NCBI GenBank assembly: GCA_001466705.2 | Contig: LATX02000202.1 | Coordinates: forward strand, 124,001-188,000 | DNA: 64,000 bases | Source of the DNA: Moniliophthora roreri | Lineage: Eukaryota; Basidiomycota; Agaricomycetes; Agaricales; Marasmiaceae | Direction: 5' to 3' | Part shown: piece by piece, positions 33,323 to 45,400 of the stretch | Numbering within the stretch: position 1 is the first letter of the stretch | How the letters are laid out: every line of letters starts with the position of its first letter | Translations under genes and position numbers: made by a program | The notes under the pieces: generated by a model | Told to the model about the DNA's origin: nothing | Database searches by the model: none | What the model saw: only the letters and a program-made list of their open reading frames with translations

Positions 33323-33780
33323 TTAGGAATAGGCAGCAATAGCAGCATCGAAAGCACACCCTATGGTAGTCTTTATCTCATTAGCTCTAGGTAGACTGGT
33401 TGGCGAAAGTCAGCCCGAGGCCCTATGAGAACAATCCATCAATCGAGTAACATACCGGACATTTGTTAATGAGAGCGTCAGCAAGTGGATCAAGTTCGGT
33501 TTCGAGGGTTCTCAAGTCTTGAAGGATAAGAGCAGGGATGCCATCAATGAACAAAGAGAATCCAGATGGGGAAGTACGGCATTAGAGTAAATTTCATACT
33601 CTGAAAGGCTGGCTTTCTAGCAGCGATGTTCTGATGATAGGCTCTAAGCCGGATGACTGATGGAGCGCTAGAGATTGATGATCCGGAATCGATGCTTCAA
33701 TCTCGGGGTCGAGGTCTGTGTTATCGTCTCGGCGACGATGGATTGCTGTTAGAGATATCAGCTACAGCTTTCTTCATGAT
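33323..33780 (-). pseudogene. Hydrophobic surface-binding protein (HsbA)-like pseudogene
   Basis: Minus-strand pieces in changing frames match the HsbA-type pattern in order: a DLDPEIEASIPD segment, GLEPIIRT, ARKPAFQS, GIPALILQDLRTLETEL with ALINKCP, and the C-terminal GCAFDAAIAAYS followed by TAA at 33323-33325. The frame changes between GLEPIIRT and ARKPAF. The remaining candidate introns do not restore phase, so I call it a decayed copy. HsbA-type proteins are secreted and coat hydrophobic surfaces together with cutinases in other fungi. Confidence 0.55.
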
Positions 33781-34020
33781 GTACTGTGATCAAATAGTAT
33801 GACCTTACTAGCACCTGTAATCCCCTTGCAGTTGCGAATTGGGTGTGTGTAAAGTATGGCCTCGGTTCATGGCTGTTCGAATTGAAAAGACAGCGTGAGA
33901 AAACTTGCTGAAGCGCTCAACTAGCGTCAAACGCACGTGTAAGTTCCCATGCTCATTTCTTTTTCTGCTTTCATGATTAATGCCTGCTTCCGTGTCCATG
34001 TCCATGTCCTACGGGTGCTA

Positions 34021-36468
34021 GAGCTATGTCGATGACTGGCTAGACGAAGAGCTGATCTAACAGCTGATAAGTACGTCATTATCGAAAGGTTTCCAACGGG
34101 TCATGGATGCTAATTATTTTTGGGTATCACAGGCACTCTATGGCATCGATAAGGCTGATCTGTTGTCAACATGAATGGGTGTACTTCTGTGTATGCCATA
34201 CAAGTCGGTGAGACCGGGCTCACACCAGATGATGAGAAACTCGTACAGCCCAACACGATATTGAATCCACACCACGGACTAGCACTTCTACATCACTACA
34301 CCCTCACCGCCTACTATGTCTCCCAATACTACGCGAAATTCATCAGTATCTTGGAAATGATTTTGCTGCGGATTGAAGAGTGCCTACCGAAAGTATGTTG
34401 ATGCATCTGCACCATGTGCAGCATCTTGGGTACTCAAAGCTGGAGGAATCAAGATGTTCAAGCAGATCACACTCGGTAAGATTTTTTCTCTTCAGCTTTG
34501 GCTATTCGCCAACTCATTATCACTTGGAACAAACGGGTCTAGGCTGTCAATACGTCCGAATAGGGAACATTCTGTTTCCATATATTGGATCTTCGCTTCC
34601 GGGGTACGTCGGATGCTGTCAATGAGCGACACTTAGAGATATTCGCGCGGAGAAGAGCTATAATAGTTTTGACCCAAACACCCGGATCGGCTTTCCCGAA
34701 ACCTAGTTCGCCAGTATTCGCCTAGACAACACGATCATTCTAGATCTTTCTCTTCAGCAGCGAAAGGATTGATGGATATAGTAAATTCCAGTGCGCCAAC
34801 CAACTGAACATAGCCTGCTGCTACTGATGATATATACATTCTACCTAGTGTCTTACCGGTTCTCGATGCAACCAAATCCTCGTCAACAACCCTGTTCACC
34901 TTGGTATCAGGAGAACAAGCCGGTCAACTCACCTTCTACCCTGGCCGCTCTGACCCGGCAAAAATAAACTTTCTGGCGTCTGATCCTCGTTTTAAGGGTA
35001 CAACGTAGCCCACGTAATAACGTGCACGGTGATCAGAGCCGGGCGTTGAGAAAGACGATTCACGGTCATCCTCCGCCGCTCTTCTCTCAAAGCCGCCATT
35101 GTCGGTTTATTGCTGTCTGACAGTTAATTGCCGAACCACTCTCTAAGTCGGTGGTACCCATCGAGCTATGACTCGATTTAGACCTCAGACATTTGGAACA
35201 TTCTTACCGACTCCGCAAACGGAAGTTGGAATCAGAGACGTGCTGGATCCTAACAAAAAACGTGCAGCTTCTACTTTTTGAGAATCGATTAGGTATGTAC
35301 ATTATTTGCTAGATTTCTACTAAAGTTCTCGCTGAGAAATCGCTTGCAGGACTCCGAACCGGGAAGACCGTCACTCTTGTTCTTTCTTCTCAGAGTTTCA
35401 TGGATTTCTTTTGAAGCCACGAAGTCCAGTACGTTCTCGTTTCTCTATTCGCGTTAACCATTTCTGATAGAAGCTAAGATCTCGTGCTAACTTTCAAATC
35501 TTAATTTCACTCAAGATCGCCGATTCTTGCATGCTCTTGCCTTCAAAGTTATAATTACGCTCACCGTCGTCGACTTTCACCTACATGGATGAACCACATG
35601 TTCGCTCTATACACTCCAATTTTGGAGTCACCAAGTCTTGCAAATTCTCATCGTCTCCAGTTTTCTTGTTCGGGAGCTTGTGCGTACGTGAGGGTACCTC
35701 CCTGAAGCACGTCACGTCCATCAAATTAGCGGTCACATCATGTGAGGACGCATCTATATGCCCTTTAGTGGGCGAGACCTAAAAACCATCATTATAGGTG
35801 CCAGCATGGGTTGGTGGCTGCCGGAAGCTTGAGCATGCAGATAAGTTTGAACTGAGCTTGCCGTTATTGATACGATACGTATCCCATTCAACGGATTTCT
35901 GATTCTAGGCAATGAGCCTCCATCCCCTCAGTAATTTTCATATCACTGCTTCAACATTTGAAGTTTCTCATATCATATCATCATTGGCAGTCAAATTGCG
36001 GGGATTGCGGGAGCCGAAGTTTTCTCAGGAGGCACGTATATGAATCACGCAATTTATCCCATTTTTGTCCGCCACGCCATATGGCCCGGATCACTTCTGT
36101 GTGATGTCCAGTGAAGCACTGCTGTAGAAGATTTGAACAAAATCTCTTTGTAGTCCTCACAGAGTTCGCTTGGAGTCCCTTTCTCTTCGCCAGTCATCTC
36201 TTCCGGTGCTTATGCTCAGATGGCTTGGAGAGATGTCGTTGGGCCCCAGTTTTCACAGTACTCATCGAAGGTATTCGGCTCAGAATACCTAGACGTCAAT
36301 ATCATCTTGAACGTAATACAGGACAGCACTAGTGCCCCGCCTTCTTGAATGGAAGCCCAAGCTCTCGCGTCTGAATTCCACACGTGTTCATCCTCATTTC
36401 CTCGGGTTACTGTTAGCCGTGCTTAACTAACGATCCAGCATTTACGCCGCGAAGTCCTCAAAGAAACC
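34021..36468. other. Gene-poor stretch of 2.4 kb
   Basis: Several short open stretches (34171-34401; about 34863-34990, which lacks an ATG; 35200-35290) were read in all frames without finding a recognisable domain or a consistent spliced model. I see no terminal repeats or tandem arrays. Confidence 0.4.
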
Positions 36469-36475
36469 TATAAAA
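36469..36475 (+). promoter_or_regulatory. TATA box of the M35 protease gene
   Basis: TATAAAAG ends only a few bases before an in-frame ATG at 36479, which therefore cannot be the translation start. The ATG at 36539, 64 nt further on and directly followed by a signal peptide, fits. This element therefore decides the start. Confidence 0.6.
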
Positions 36476-36538
36476 GCCATGGGTAGGAAACTCCAAAGAC
36501 ACAGGACTCATTCAAAGTCTCTTCTCGCCTCCCCAGAC

Positions 36539-38004
36539 ATGTTCCACTCTGCTTTTGTTGCTCTCGTTCTCGCCAGCACCGTTTTCGCCGGCCCCATGAA
36601 GAGGTCCAGTGGTCTCACAGTTGACGTTGCTGGACCTGCCGGTGCTGTCAGCGACGTTAACCAACTAAAATTCAAGGCAACAGTCAAGAACACTGGCTCG
36701 GAGGACGTCAAAATCCTGAAGTACGGCACTATTCTCGACGGTAGCCTGCCCACTCGTTCGTTCGCAGTCACAAAGGACGGTGAAGACGTATCCTTCACCG
36801 GTATCAAGGTCAGTTGGACACATTCAACGGTTCATGATTTTGTGCTGAACCGTAGATCCTTAGCTCCAAGTTTCCCTTGACAAGCCGGACGACTCGTCCT
36901 TTGTCTCTATTCCCGCAGGACGGAGCGTCACTGTTGACCATGATGGTAAGGTTTCCAATCTAATGATACCTAGTCGGTGGCACTGACGAATTTCAATAGT
37001 TACTGGCCTCTTCGACTTTGCATCTGCCGGAACTGGAACCTTCCGCTTTGAACCTGTGACATCGTTCTATATCACCAGCGGTTCTAATGACAAGCTGTCC
37101 AGCCTCGCTCAATTTGAACGGGTCCAAGTCTCTTCCGACGCCGTCGAAGTCAATGTTACCGATCAACTCGAGAAACGCGAGATAGTCAAGCGTGCTACAA
37201 ACACTTGCAATGACGCAGCAAAGAGGGCTTTTATCGATGCCGCGTAAGTACATCTGCATCAAACAAAGTGTTGTGTGTTAAATTTCACCTTCAGCTACGT
37301 CGAGGGACAGGAATTGGCTGCGGCAGCTGCAAGATATATTAATAATAACCAGCAAAACTCTCTCTTCAGGTCATACTTCAAGAATAATGACCCTGCGGCA
37401 GTGGAGGACAAATTCATCTTAGCTGCAACGGAGAATGATCCTAACAGAACGTCAGTTGGAACTTGACAGATACTTTCCGCTGTGCTGACTAGTCAGCTTT
37501 AGTTTGGACTGCAATGACCCCTATGACTATTGCGCTACGCACCCCAATGTGATTGCTTTCACTGTTATAGCCGACACAAACGTGAGTTGATTATCTAGTA
37601 TTTATCCGTGCCGTACTGATTTAATTCCCATTCCTTAGATTTTCTTCTGCCCCATCTTCTTCAACGAGGTACCCCAGAACGATCTTTGCACTGGGGCGAC
37701 TAGCGTTAGCGAGAGGAACGTCCGTAGTGGCACTGCTCTCCATGAGGTTAATCCACTCATATATCGACACCTGTGATTCTGAAATGACTCTCAACAGCTC
37801 ACCCACGCTGTTTCTTCGACTATTGATGTCATCTATGGGTGCGAGGATGACCAGGACCTTGATGCTGGCGACCAACTTATCAACGCCGACAACTACAATG
37901 TAAGCTTTCAGAAAGACAAGCAACGTATAATGGGCGCTGATTACATTGACATCTAGTGCTTTGCCACCCAGGTCTGGCAGGACACCCAATGCTTCCGTGC
38001 ATAA
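36539..38004 (+). CDS. Secreted deuterolysin-type metalloprotease (M35, aspzincin), 8 exons
   Basis: Exons 36539-36808, 36864-36945, 37000-37243, 37295-37450, 37503-37581, 37639-37746, 37798-37899 and 37957-38004 give 362 aa. Residues 1-18 (MFHSAFVALVLASTVFAG) are a signal peptide. A pro-domain follows, ending in EKREIVKR, a kexin-type site. The mature enzyme would start at Ala183 and be 180 aa, close to known deuterolysins and peptidyl-Lys metalloendopeptidases. The zinc motif HELTH (His312, His316) is split by an intron between Glu313 and Leu314. The downstream NADNYNCFA carries the Asp expected as third ligand. Paired cysteines flank the C-terminus. The likely role is extracellular protein breakdown. 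Intact. Confidence 0.93.
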
Positions 38005-38009
38005 GCCTA

Positions 38010-40760
38010 TGAATGCTAACTCGATATATATAATCACGAATGCATTTAACGTAGGCTGGGATCAAAGATGTAAATTTGTAGTAAAATATACGTGAAAGTG
38101 TGCTCAAGAAAATGCGAGTGGGTCGTAACTTTTTTTCCGAAATGCATATGGTGGACCGTGACTGCAGAAATAGGCTAGCTGCCGAAAGAGCAGGTTTGGA
38201 TTTGAGGGAGGTCGCGACTCACACACCTTCATCGATCTCCCCATCTCTGATCGATTGAAGTCTATCGGCAAGCTCTACCCTCGCGGCGGTCCTTGGTCCT
38301 GCAGCGCCAGCAATCGCTACTGGTCTAAATTTATTCCATCTCCTTGGAGACCAACGCCAACAAGGGGATTAATTGAACTCTATACTCTCTCAAAAGGCCC
38401 CTTGTCTTCTCCTAAATATCAGAGAGTTGACATTCGCAAGTTCAAGCGTAGCCTACCCAACGGACCTATGTTTCAGGCCGCATCGTGGGTTGTTTAGTTG
38501 GAGGGTTTGAGCACTGACTGGCTCCAATAGTGTATACTTGATACTGGATAGAAGTGAGAGGAGAAAAACTTCATGGTGATCAGAAAGGTGCCAGATAAGA
38601 TAATCAATTATAATCAATCGCGATGTCCTAGGTTTTACCGTTCGGGCCGATCGGTTCGAGACAGCTTTCGTGGCATCGACAGGGAAGGGCATGTCTTCCT
38701 TTTGCCACCATGTTCTCCATTTCGTTGAACCGATATTGCACAAGGATGATCGCAAGATACTCGAAATGGCGATTTGTTTAACTGGTGGATGCTAAGTGGG
38801 TGATTTGTTTTACAACTGCTCAAACCAAAGCCGCTTCTGACGAGTGTTTTTTTCTCTGGTATCGAGTTGACCTAAAATAGCTCATATCATCTCCAAAGTG
38901 GGAATAGAAGACAGCAAGACGGAAGAAAACTTGGTCGGTGGCTTTGTGTGATTGGGCCCCGAAAGCTTCCGAAGGCTCCAGGTGTGCGGCCTATCCTGTC
39001 GACTATTTTTCTTTGGATTAATCTCAGGATTCTCATCAGTTTATTTTACGCAGAGCTCCTCAATATTTTCAAGTGACGACTTTAAGGCGCTTCGATGTCT
39101 TGCCAAGGCAGAACATATTGGTTGTCCAGTCACATTTCTCCTGCTCGCCTGCCAACACCCGATTTTATATCTATTCGTGTCATCGTGGAGCTTGGACTGA
39201 CGTCGCACCAGGCTCGGTCCTGGAAAGGTGCTGACTTACATGGCAGATGGTGTGTTCCGTATATTATCTTTATTTCAAACTAAAAGGCTAATAGCTCATC
39301 AGACTTTTATGGCACTCGAAGATCCGGGCATGAAGCTCTCTTTCTTGCACTGCCCGTTACCTATAAACACCTCCATCTGACTCTGCGCATCGTTATTGAG
39401 ACCCCAATCCATTCGTCTCCCTGAAAACCGGAATGTCACCTGCCAAGAACAACTCTTGCTCTTTCGACACTCGAATCGATTCCAAGAAGGCAGATGTGTT
39501 TTCAGAGTTTCATGTATCTTTGACAAGCAGATGTCGCTCAGTAGTAGCGCGATGGACCTTAGGAGGTACTGTTGATGTTTTAACAGGAATAACGCGAGGT
39601 ATAGGCCTCAGATGTCATACGAGTGACCGGAATTCGAGCTCCACGGGCTGTGGGCTAACAGCTCATGTTTGGTAGCGGGTGCTAGGTTACGGGTATAGGG
39701 TTGCCAGGGGGTCAGCTTTATCTCGAACCTTGGCCCAGTCTGAGGATGCCTGTTCAGTTCAGGTTGTGTATCAATCTTGTTTCAGAATGTCGATACCCTA
39801 CCTTCTGATCCATATTGCGTGCAGACTTTAATCACATCCCCTCGACGTTCCTCGCATGTATAGGGTGCGCACGTCTTGCTATAGCGAACATCTCTTGAAG
39901 ATATGCCGAGGATATGTACCGTTGAGCTACACTTGTCGTACTTACTACTCGCGCTTCCCGGTGTCTCATCTGAACTGTTCCACAGCTTCCCATCCAATCA
40001 GGGTACGACACCTGAGATGCGAATGCTGATCTAACCTAAAGCTTGGTGCATAGACAATACCATCGTGACAAGGTGGAGTCTGTGATTTATATTTTCACTG
40101 GTACTAACTGAGCAAGGCCAGGTACCTCGTTCTTGAGCGGTATAAGATTACCACGATGTCTCCTGTCGGCACAAGTCGAATGCCGAGAATAAAATGCCTC
40201 TGATACCGCATCTCACATCAGATTTGTCTTTTAGCAACATAGCAACCCCACTACGTTGTACTCAGCCCGAACGCGAACAGCAGGCCTTCCTGCGGAAAGC
40301 TATGACCGTCAATCCGGAAAATAACGTTGGGTGTATGGAGTATGTTGATACGGTAGGGCGGCGGTCCGAGGGCCGTTTTGGATGGAGCGCAGGGGAGAAG
40401 CTATTCTTGGTTCAACTCTAGTTCGAGAATCGTTTCTCAGTCTCTTACCGGGCGTCTTCCAGATAGAGAGCTTTGAGTATATCACAGGGAAGTTATTGTA
40501 TAGCCGTTCATACCATTTTGGTGAAGCAGACAACGAAGCAAATCTAAGAGATACAAGAAATAAAATTCCCATATCAGACAAGGGATACATTCGGGTTCGA
40601 GCCCTATCACTGTCCCTAGTGTCATGACCTGCTTGATCTACCAGCGTACATACTTGAAGAATTTCTTCCGAATTGTAGTAAATGCGTGCTATCCTGGTGT
40701 GACAGAACATAATTAGGGCACGAACTCAAACTCGGGTCAAAAAAGCACGGATATGACCTG
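38010..40760. other. Gene-poor stretch of 2.7 kb
   Basis: Frames up to 133 codons (40309-40710, minus) occur without recognisable motifs. A T-arm-like CGGGTTCGAGCCC lies at 40592-40604 without the rest of a tRNA. I found no terminal repeats. Confidence 0.4.
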
Positions 40761-40764
40761 CTAT

Positions 40765-40831
40765 GGGTCTATCCGGGTTCGAACTGGAACCACTCGCTCG
40801 AGTGAGGGCGTTGCCGTTACGCCATATACCC
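40765..40831 (-). pseudogene. tRNA-like relic, 67 nt
   Basis: GGGTATATGGCGTAACGGCAAC, a palindromic CACTCGAGCGAGTG in place of the anticodon loop, and TCCAG-TTCGAAC-CCGGA are present. The acceptor halves GGGTATA/TAGACCC pair at six of seven positions. The element is too short for a full cloverleaf and has no anticodon loop, so it is not functional. Confidence 0.5.
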
Positions 40832-41054
40832 TATCTGGCTTGAGCACGACGTAAAGTCATCTTCGATAAAATACACAGAAATCGGACTGACCATTACGCC
40901 TCAAACCAAGAACAGAAACGTTCCGAATCTAGCCAAAAAATTACTGGAGACTGTTGCTTTACTATCGTCATTGCACAGGAATCGAGATTTACTTATCGAT
41001 GATACTCCCCCAATACAGACCATAGTGTAAAAAAAGCTGCCTTTGTCTTCGTAA

Positions 41055-41151
41055 GAGTCCATTCGAATTCGAACCGAAATCCCTCGCTCGAGGCCAAGGA
41101 GGTTGCAACATATATTGAGAGCGAGTGCGTTTCCATTACGCCATGCACCGG
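41055..41151 (-). pseudogene. tRNA-like relic with insertion
   Basis: CATGGCGTAATGGAAACGC and CTCGCTCTCAA precede about 30 inserted bases. GCGAG closes the anticodon stem, and TTCGG-TTCGAAT-TCGAA forms a good T arm. The acceptor ends do not pair and position 33 is C. If functional it would read as CUC (Glu), but I favour a relic. Confidence 0.45.
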
Positions 41152-41379
41152 TTACTGGTGTTACATCCCAACGACTATTTGTTAGCCCATAGTTGTCACA
41201 CCAGATACAAAAACACGATCTCAATCACGCAAGGAGATGAAGGTGTTTACCATTTGGTGTTGCTTATTTGTTATTACTACATATCGCCATGGGATACATG
41301 ACCTCGAGTTGCCTACTTTCCTCCTCCTAGAAATCTCCCAGGGCATATCTCAGTGCAAAGAGTCAGCGTAGCCCACCGC

Positions 41380-42447
41380 GAGGAATAGGCAGGACTTACA
41401 TACCCTCCTTCCTCCGTTCCCGTTTCCAACTGAACACTCGTTCATTCTCTCACTCCCCCTCTGTCCTACCCACACCTTCCCTCCGATCTGCACAACCCTC
41501 CGCTCATAAAACATCCCTCCGCGCTTGACGAATAAAAGACAATCCGGATAGCATTTCTTCGTGTCTATAACGGAGAAAACAAAGGGAGGGGGGGGGAACG
41601 TGTGGGTATTTCTTGTTGTGAAAACCACTGTGGGGGAAGACAGGATCAAGTTCTGGCGCAGCTCGGAACCGGAAATGGGAGGCGCACCTTCAATGACTGG
41701 GACCCATCATGAGTCAATAATATTTCCTTGGAACATGACGCTTGACAGACGGCTCGAAACTTGTGGATATTGTATTCTAGGTAGTTGATGTAAAAGGAAC
41801 TACAGGGAGAGTTTATTTCGTCAGATAGCGTGCCTGACGTTGCACGAAATGGGGAGACGGTCCTCCTCCTCCAGGAACATATCGGAATTTGATGCTTCAT
41901 GACGAGATGTGGGTGGGTGGGTGAGTGATCTTCATTGGTGTCGAAATCCCTGCGAGAAAGGTAACAGTATCAATGTTATGGGTAGCTGGGGTGGAAACGG
42001 CGGCAAAAGGGGTACCAGGAACATGACGCAAAAGCAAACCCTGGATTCTGGTGTCCCGTGATTTGGTATTCAACGATTGCGGAAACGGTGTTTGATTAGA
42101 TATACAAGGTACCAGACGCAATATCAAGTAGGCGACTCACCTTATCCCTAATTCCAAACCAAATGAATACTACTATCCCAGCTAAGAACCATAAACGGCA
42201 GAAAGCAGATGATTATGATCTGTCTGTGTGCGGTGAACCGATAAATTGAATCCCCCTCTTCTTCGGTTTGCTCTTCAAGTACTAAAAACGTTACATCAGC
42301 CTTAGCGAACGTTCTTGCATGGTAAAATCTGTACACATACCATGGAAACAAGACTTCCAATAACCCCGACCGAAATGTGTACCTGGTAGACGAGTAGGAA
42401 CAAGTAAGTCCAGCGAAGGGATGGGATTCATGAATAGTGATAGTCAA
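41380..42447 (-). CDS. Possible hypothetical gene with a hydrophobic segment
   Basis: Minus-strand open stretches 42447-42148, 41900-41646 and 41649-41350 may be exons. One end shows a hydrophobic run before a good donor (GGGATAAG|gtgagtcg), and another open region encodes CYPDCLLFVKRGG and FYERRVVQIGGKVWVG. I could not join the pieces into one frame with convincing acceptors, and no family is recognised. It could equally be non-coding. Confidence 0.22.
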
Positions 42448-42538
42448 CGAAGGAACGTCACACTATTGTGACTCGCGTCTTTCGGCAGTACCCGCGCTGC
42501 CGAACGAGGCGAAATATGCTCGATACCCAATACATCAT

Positions 42539-42629
42539 TACACCGTTCGAATCAAACCCGAGCCGCTTGCTCAGACCATGTTGACACATTTATGGAAGGC
42601 AAGCATGATAACCGCTTCACCAACGGTGT
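42539..42629 (-). pseudogene. Decayed tRNA-Gly(UCC) copy
   Basis: The 5' half matches the functional Gly copies (ACACCGTTGGTGAAGCGGTT, CTTGCCTTCCA), and so does the 3' anticodon stem GCAAGC. The T arm reads TCGGG-TTTGATT-CGA. Two of the three C's needed to close the stem are deleted, and the loop C56 is T. An intron-like insertion is still present. It lies 30-40 kb from the other copies and in opposite orientation. Confidence 0.7.
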
Positions 42630-42639
42630 ATTGCCTGCA

Positions 42640-43457
42640 TGTGCGCTCACTCGATATGTCACCATATCTAATAGTAATAATATCTAATGACCTAACAACT
42701 CCATTTCGTTTACCTTCTCCTGCGTACCACTCCTCTTGTAGGAGTGTGAATGAGAGGGTTTGTATGATCATCATAGGGAAAGCTACAGAGACGATGAGTC
42801 AAAGTCGGAAGGGAAATAAGCCATTTATCACGTACCGACCTACCCGAGTCTCTAGTCCATAATCTCCCGTTAAATGCTTCTCAACGCCTGTATTGATCAG
42901 GGAAGAGTTTATAGTGCGGCTTCACGAATGGAGTCTCCGAAAGGGAGCGACAGGTAGGAGGAACGTCGGTGTTCGTCTACCACTGGAGATATTCGGTTAA
43001 AAGACTGGAGCACACGCAACGTAGAGCAATGCATATGCGCCCCGAATTACAAGATACACCCTTCTAGTCTAACCAAGATCGCACCTACTTGTGAGTTTTC
43101 AACCCTTTTCTAGAATCTACACACCCAGATTAAAGTTCGAACCACAAGGCTAGGTAAGGACAGCTTCGTACCTGTCTCTTGAAAATGGAACCGATATCGA
43201 GGCCCGGGATGGTCAAGAACAAAGAACATTATTGCTATCAGAGTCAAATTCTCCTACCAACTATACGCTTACCGGGCACGTACAATTCAGCTAATATTGC
43301 CATGTACATCGACGATTAAATAAAAATGGAAAGGCCTCATCAAATATTGAATGGCTGCGATGCGAATTTATTCTACAAGTATGATATGTGATGGGCATAA
43401 ATCTTCCCTTGTACACTACCCATCCTAATTTGATCGCCCTGTCTCGCTTGACAGATA
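42640..43457. other. Intergenic; repeat family C copy at 43110-43230
   Basis: No gene is seen. TTTTCTAGAATCTACACAC, AAGTTCGAACCACAAGGCTA and CCTGTCTCTTGAAAATGGAACC recur at 46330-46440 and at 6790-6860. Confidence 0.45.
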
Positions 43458-44747
43458 TTATATTGATATATCCGATTCCTTTGTCTGCGACCCCCATTTC
43501 GTAACATGAACTACCATTGGTCGAAGGTTGAGAGCGTCAGGAGGCGGGGACAGGTTGACGTCTTGCTGGGAGATAGAAGTCCGACGTAAAGAAATAGTTG
43601 GTTTCCCGGACAATGCCGTGCCTGAGTGTTCATTCGTACTGCGGTAGCCCAACGTGGTTGGGAGCATCAACATATAAAAAACAATTCCCTAAAAATCAAC
43701 AGTGAGCATTACAGTCCGATTGTCCTTTTTGGTGGACATACAACAACTGCCCCGATCTAATAGATTAATTAGGCAAATCTGCAGTGTAATAAGTATATGA
43801 TACTCACCAGTTCAAACGGAATAAAGGACACGCCACTACCCAACGCCAACGAGACCAGGAAAGTCAGTAGAAAAGCACTGTATATTGCTCCAGACTCGAT
43901 CACCAGAAGCATAAACATCGAAATCACGTTATGACCTCCAGTGCTTCGCATGAACCTGACTCTATGGCCCGTGTAGTATAAGCCAGAAGCAATAAGACCT
44001 GATTGATTGACCATAAGTACCCATTGACCAAATAGAGGGATTAACTTACTTGTACATCCAAAGTTCGTAACAAAGCCCAAAATCAATGTTGCACCCCCAA
44101 TGCTACGAACTTCAGGAGAATAAGAAGGAAGAGAATTTGATCTGAATAGAACAATTGTGTAAATCCCGAGGGCAACATTGGCAAGAAATGTCGTTGCAAA
44201 AGGAAGGGTTACTCGTTTATTGCCACTCCAGACAACGTGAAGCCGATACAGCTGATTTTAGTCAGATATGTTTTGGTTCTTGGAACTGACTGCAACGACC
44301 CCTTACCCAAAATCCATCACTCAATACAATCTGGAGTATAAGGATAGCTTCTTTGAGGAGGAAGACAGTGCCACTTGAAGGAACTAGTGATACTCCATTG
44401 TCACTATTGGCAAAAGTGTTCGTGATGTGATGAATATTGACAGAAATGTGCTATGAACATCGTCCCTTAAGCTATGACAAGCAAGAAACAAGTGCATTGC
44501 ACATACTACTGTTGCTAGGATAAACATTACAACTCCCACAGCATGAACACGGATGAGCTGCATTGTGATGCGTTTTTGAGACACTGCAAAAAGAGTGATT
44601 GCAAAGAGCATGGAAAGTATCCCTATTGACAGGGAACTGGTAAGTATTTTGGTGGCTGAAAGGGATGCTTGATGACTAACCATAGAAGATACATTCCACC
44701 AGCACAGCTATCACAGATATGGTGTTAACTTGAGTAGTGTCAGCCAT
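43458..44747 (-). CDS. Seven-helix membrane protein, basidiomycete family, copy 2 (7 exons)
   Basis: Exons 44747-44681, 44622-44507, 44450-44307, 44251-44050, 43998-43808, 43756-43742 and 43688-43458 give 321 aa with all GT-AG introns. Each splice phase and the 15-nt penultimate exon match copy 1 (13923-15208). Protein identity is high in the helices (SQKRIT, LIRVH, VGVVMFILAT, LYRLHVVWSG, VTLPFAT, MxSTGG, ESGA) and in the tail (SISQQD, LPPDA/SPPPDA, NLRPMV). The loop after the third helix is five residues longer. First-intron donor is gttagt, showing that the GC donor of copy 1 is derived. It belongs to an uncharacterised agaricomycete integral membrane family. Confidence 0.82.
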
Positions 44748-44795
44748 GAGTATGGGTAATAGATGGTTGTAATCCAAGTCTTTATGAATGTGGCC

Positions 44796-44802
44796 CTTTA
44801 TA
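44796..44802 (-). promoter_or_regulatory. TATA box of seven-helix protein copy 2
   Basis: TATAAAGGGCC on the minus strand lies 50 nt before the ATG, identical in sequence and spacing to copy 1. Confidence 0.6.
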
Positions 44803-44809
44803 TCATGTT

Positions 44810-45392
44810 GCTGTGTAGTAGTCATCAATTGTCGTACCTTGATGATCTGCTGCAGATATCTTTCTGGGATCCGATCACCTAGGAATCACCGCAACCGAAT
44901 TCCGCAGTTTCAGCGCTGGGTGTGGCACCATCATTGTTATCCGTAAAGACATCAAAAGATGATCGAACCATGAACTTTGCCCTGAACAGGAGGGGTTGAG
45001 GTGAGATTGCTGAAGGGTGCCTGAAATTCATCTGAAGCACAAATTTAGTTATCTTCCAGTAGAACCTGATCTCCTCATTTCACTTGAATGACACATATGG
45101 TCTTCCTTCCTCCCCAGTTCTGCTTAGGCTCAATCATAATCAGCTGCCTCTGCAACAGACTATTGTCCATCATGGAGGATGTAACCAATGGGCTGCTTCT
45201 GGTGTAGGCACAAAGGGATGTGCAGACAGAACCTGATAAACATCTTCAATAGATAAAGCATAACCAAGATCACTCGCTCGATTTGATGCATATGTAGAGT
45301 AGGGGCAGTACAGTTAGACTATGGAACACGAGGTTTATGAAACAGGAACCGGAGTGCATGATGGCCGAGAGGAAGGAGCATCTGTGACATTC
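44810..45392. other. Intergenic flank, duplicated with 13560-13920
   Basis: No gene is recognised. The part next to the membrane-protein gene matches the upstream flank of its paralogue. Beyond about 45050 the similarity ends. Confidence 0.4.
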
Positions 45393-45400
45393 GTGCTTGT

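Noticed and set aside
36479..36538. Upstream ATG (36479) as start of the M35 protease
   Set aside because: It overlaps or abuts the TATAAAAG box and would hide the signal peptide behind 20 basic residues.
40309..40710. 133-codon minus-strand frame
   Set aside because: It overlaps a T-arm-like fragment and has no motif; probably chance.
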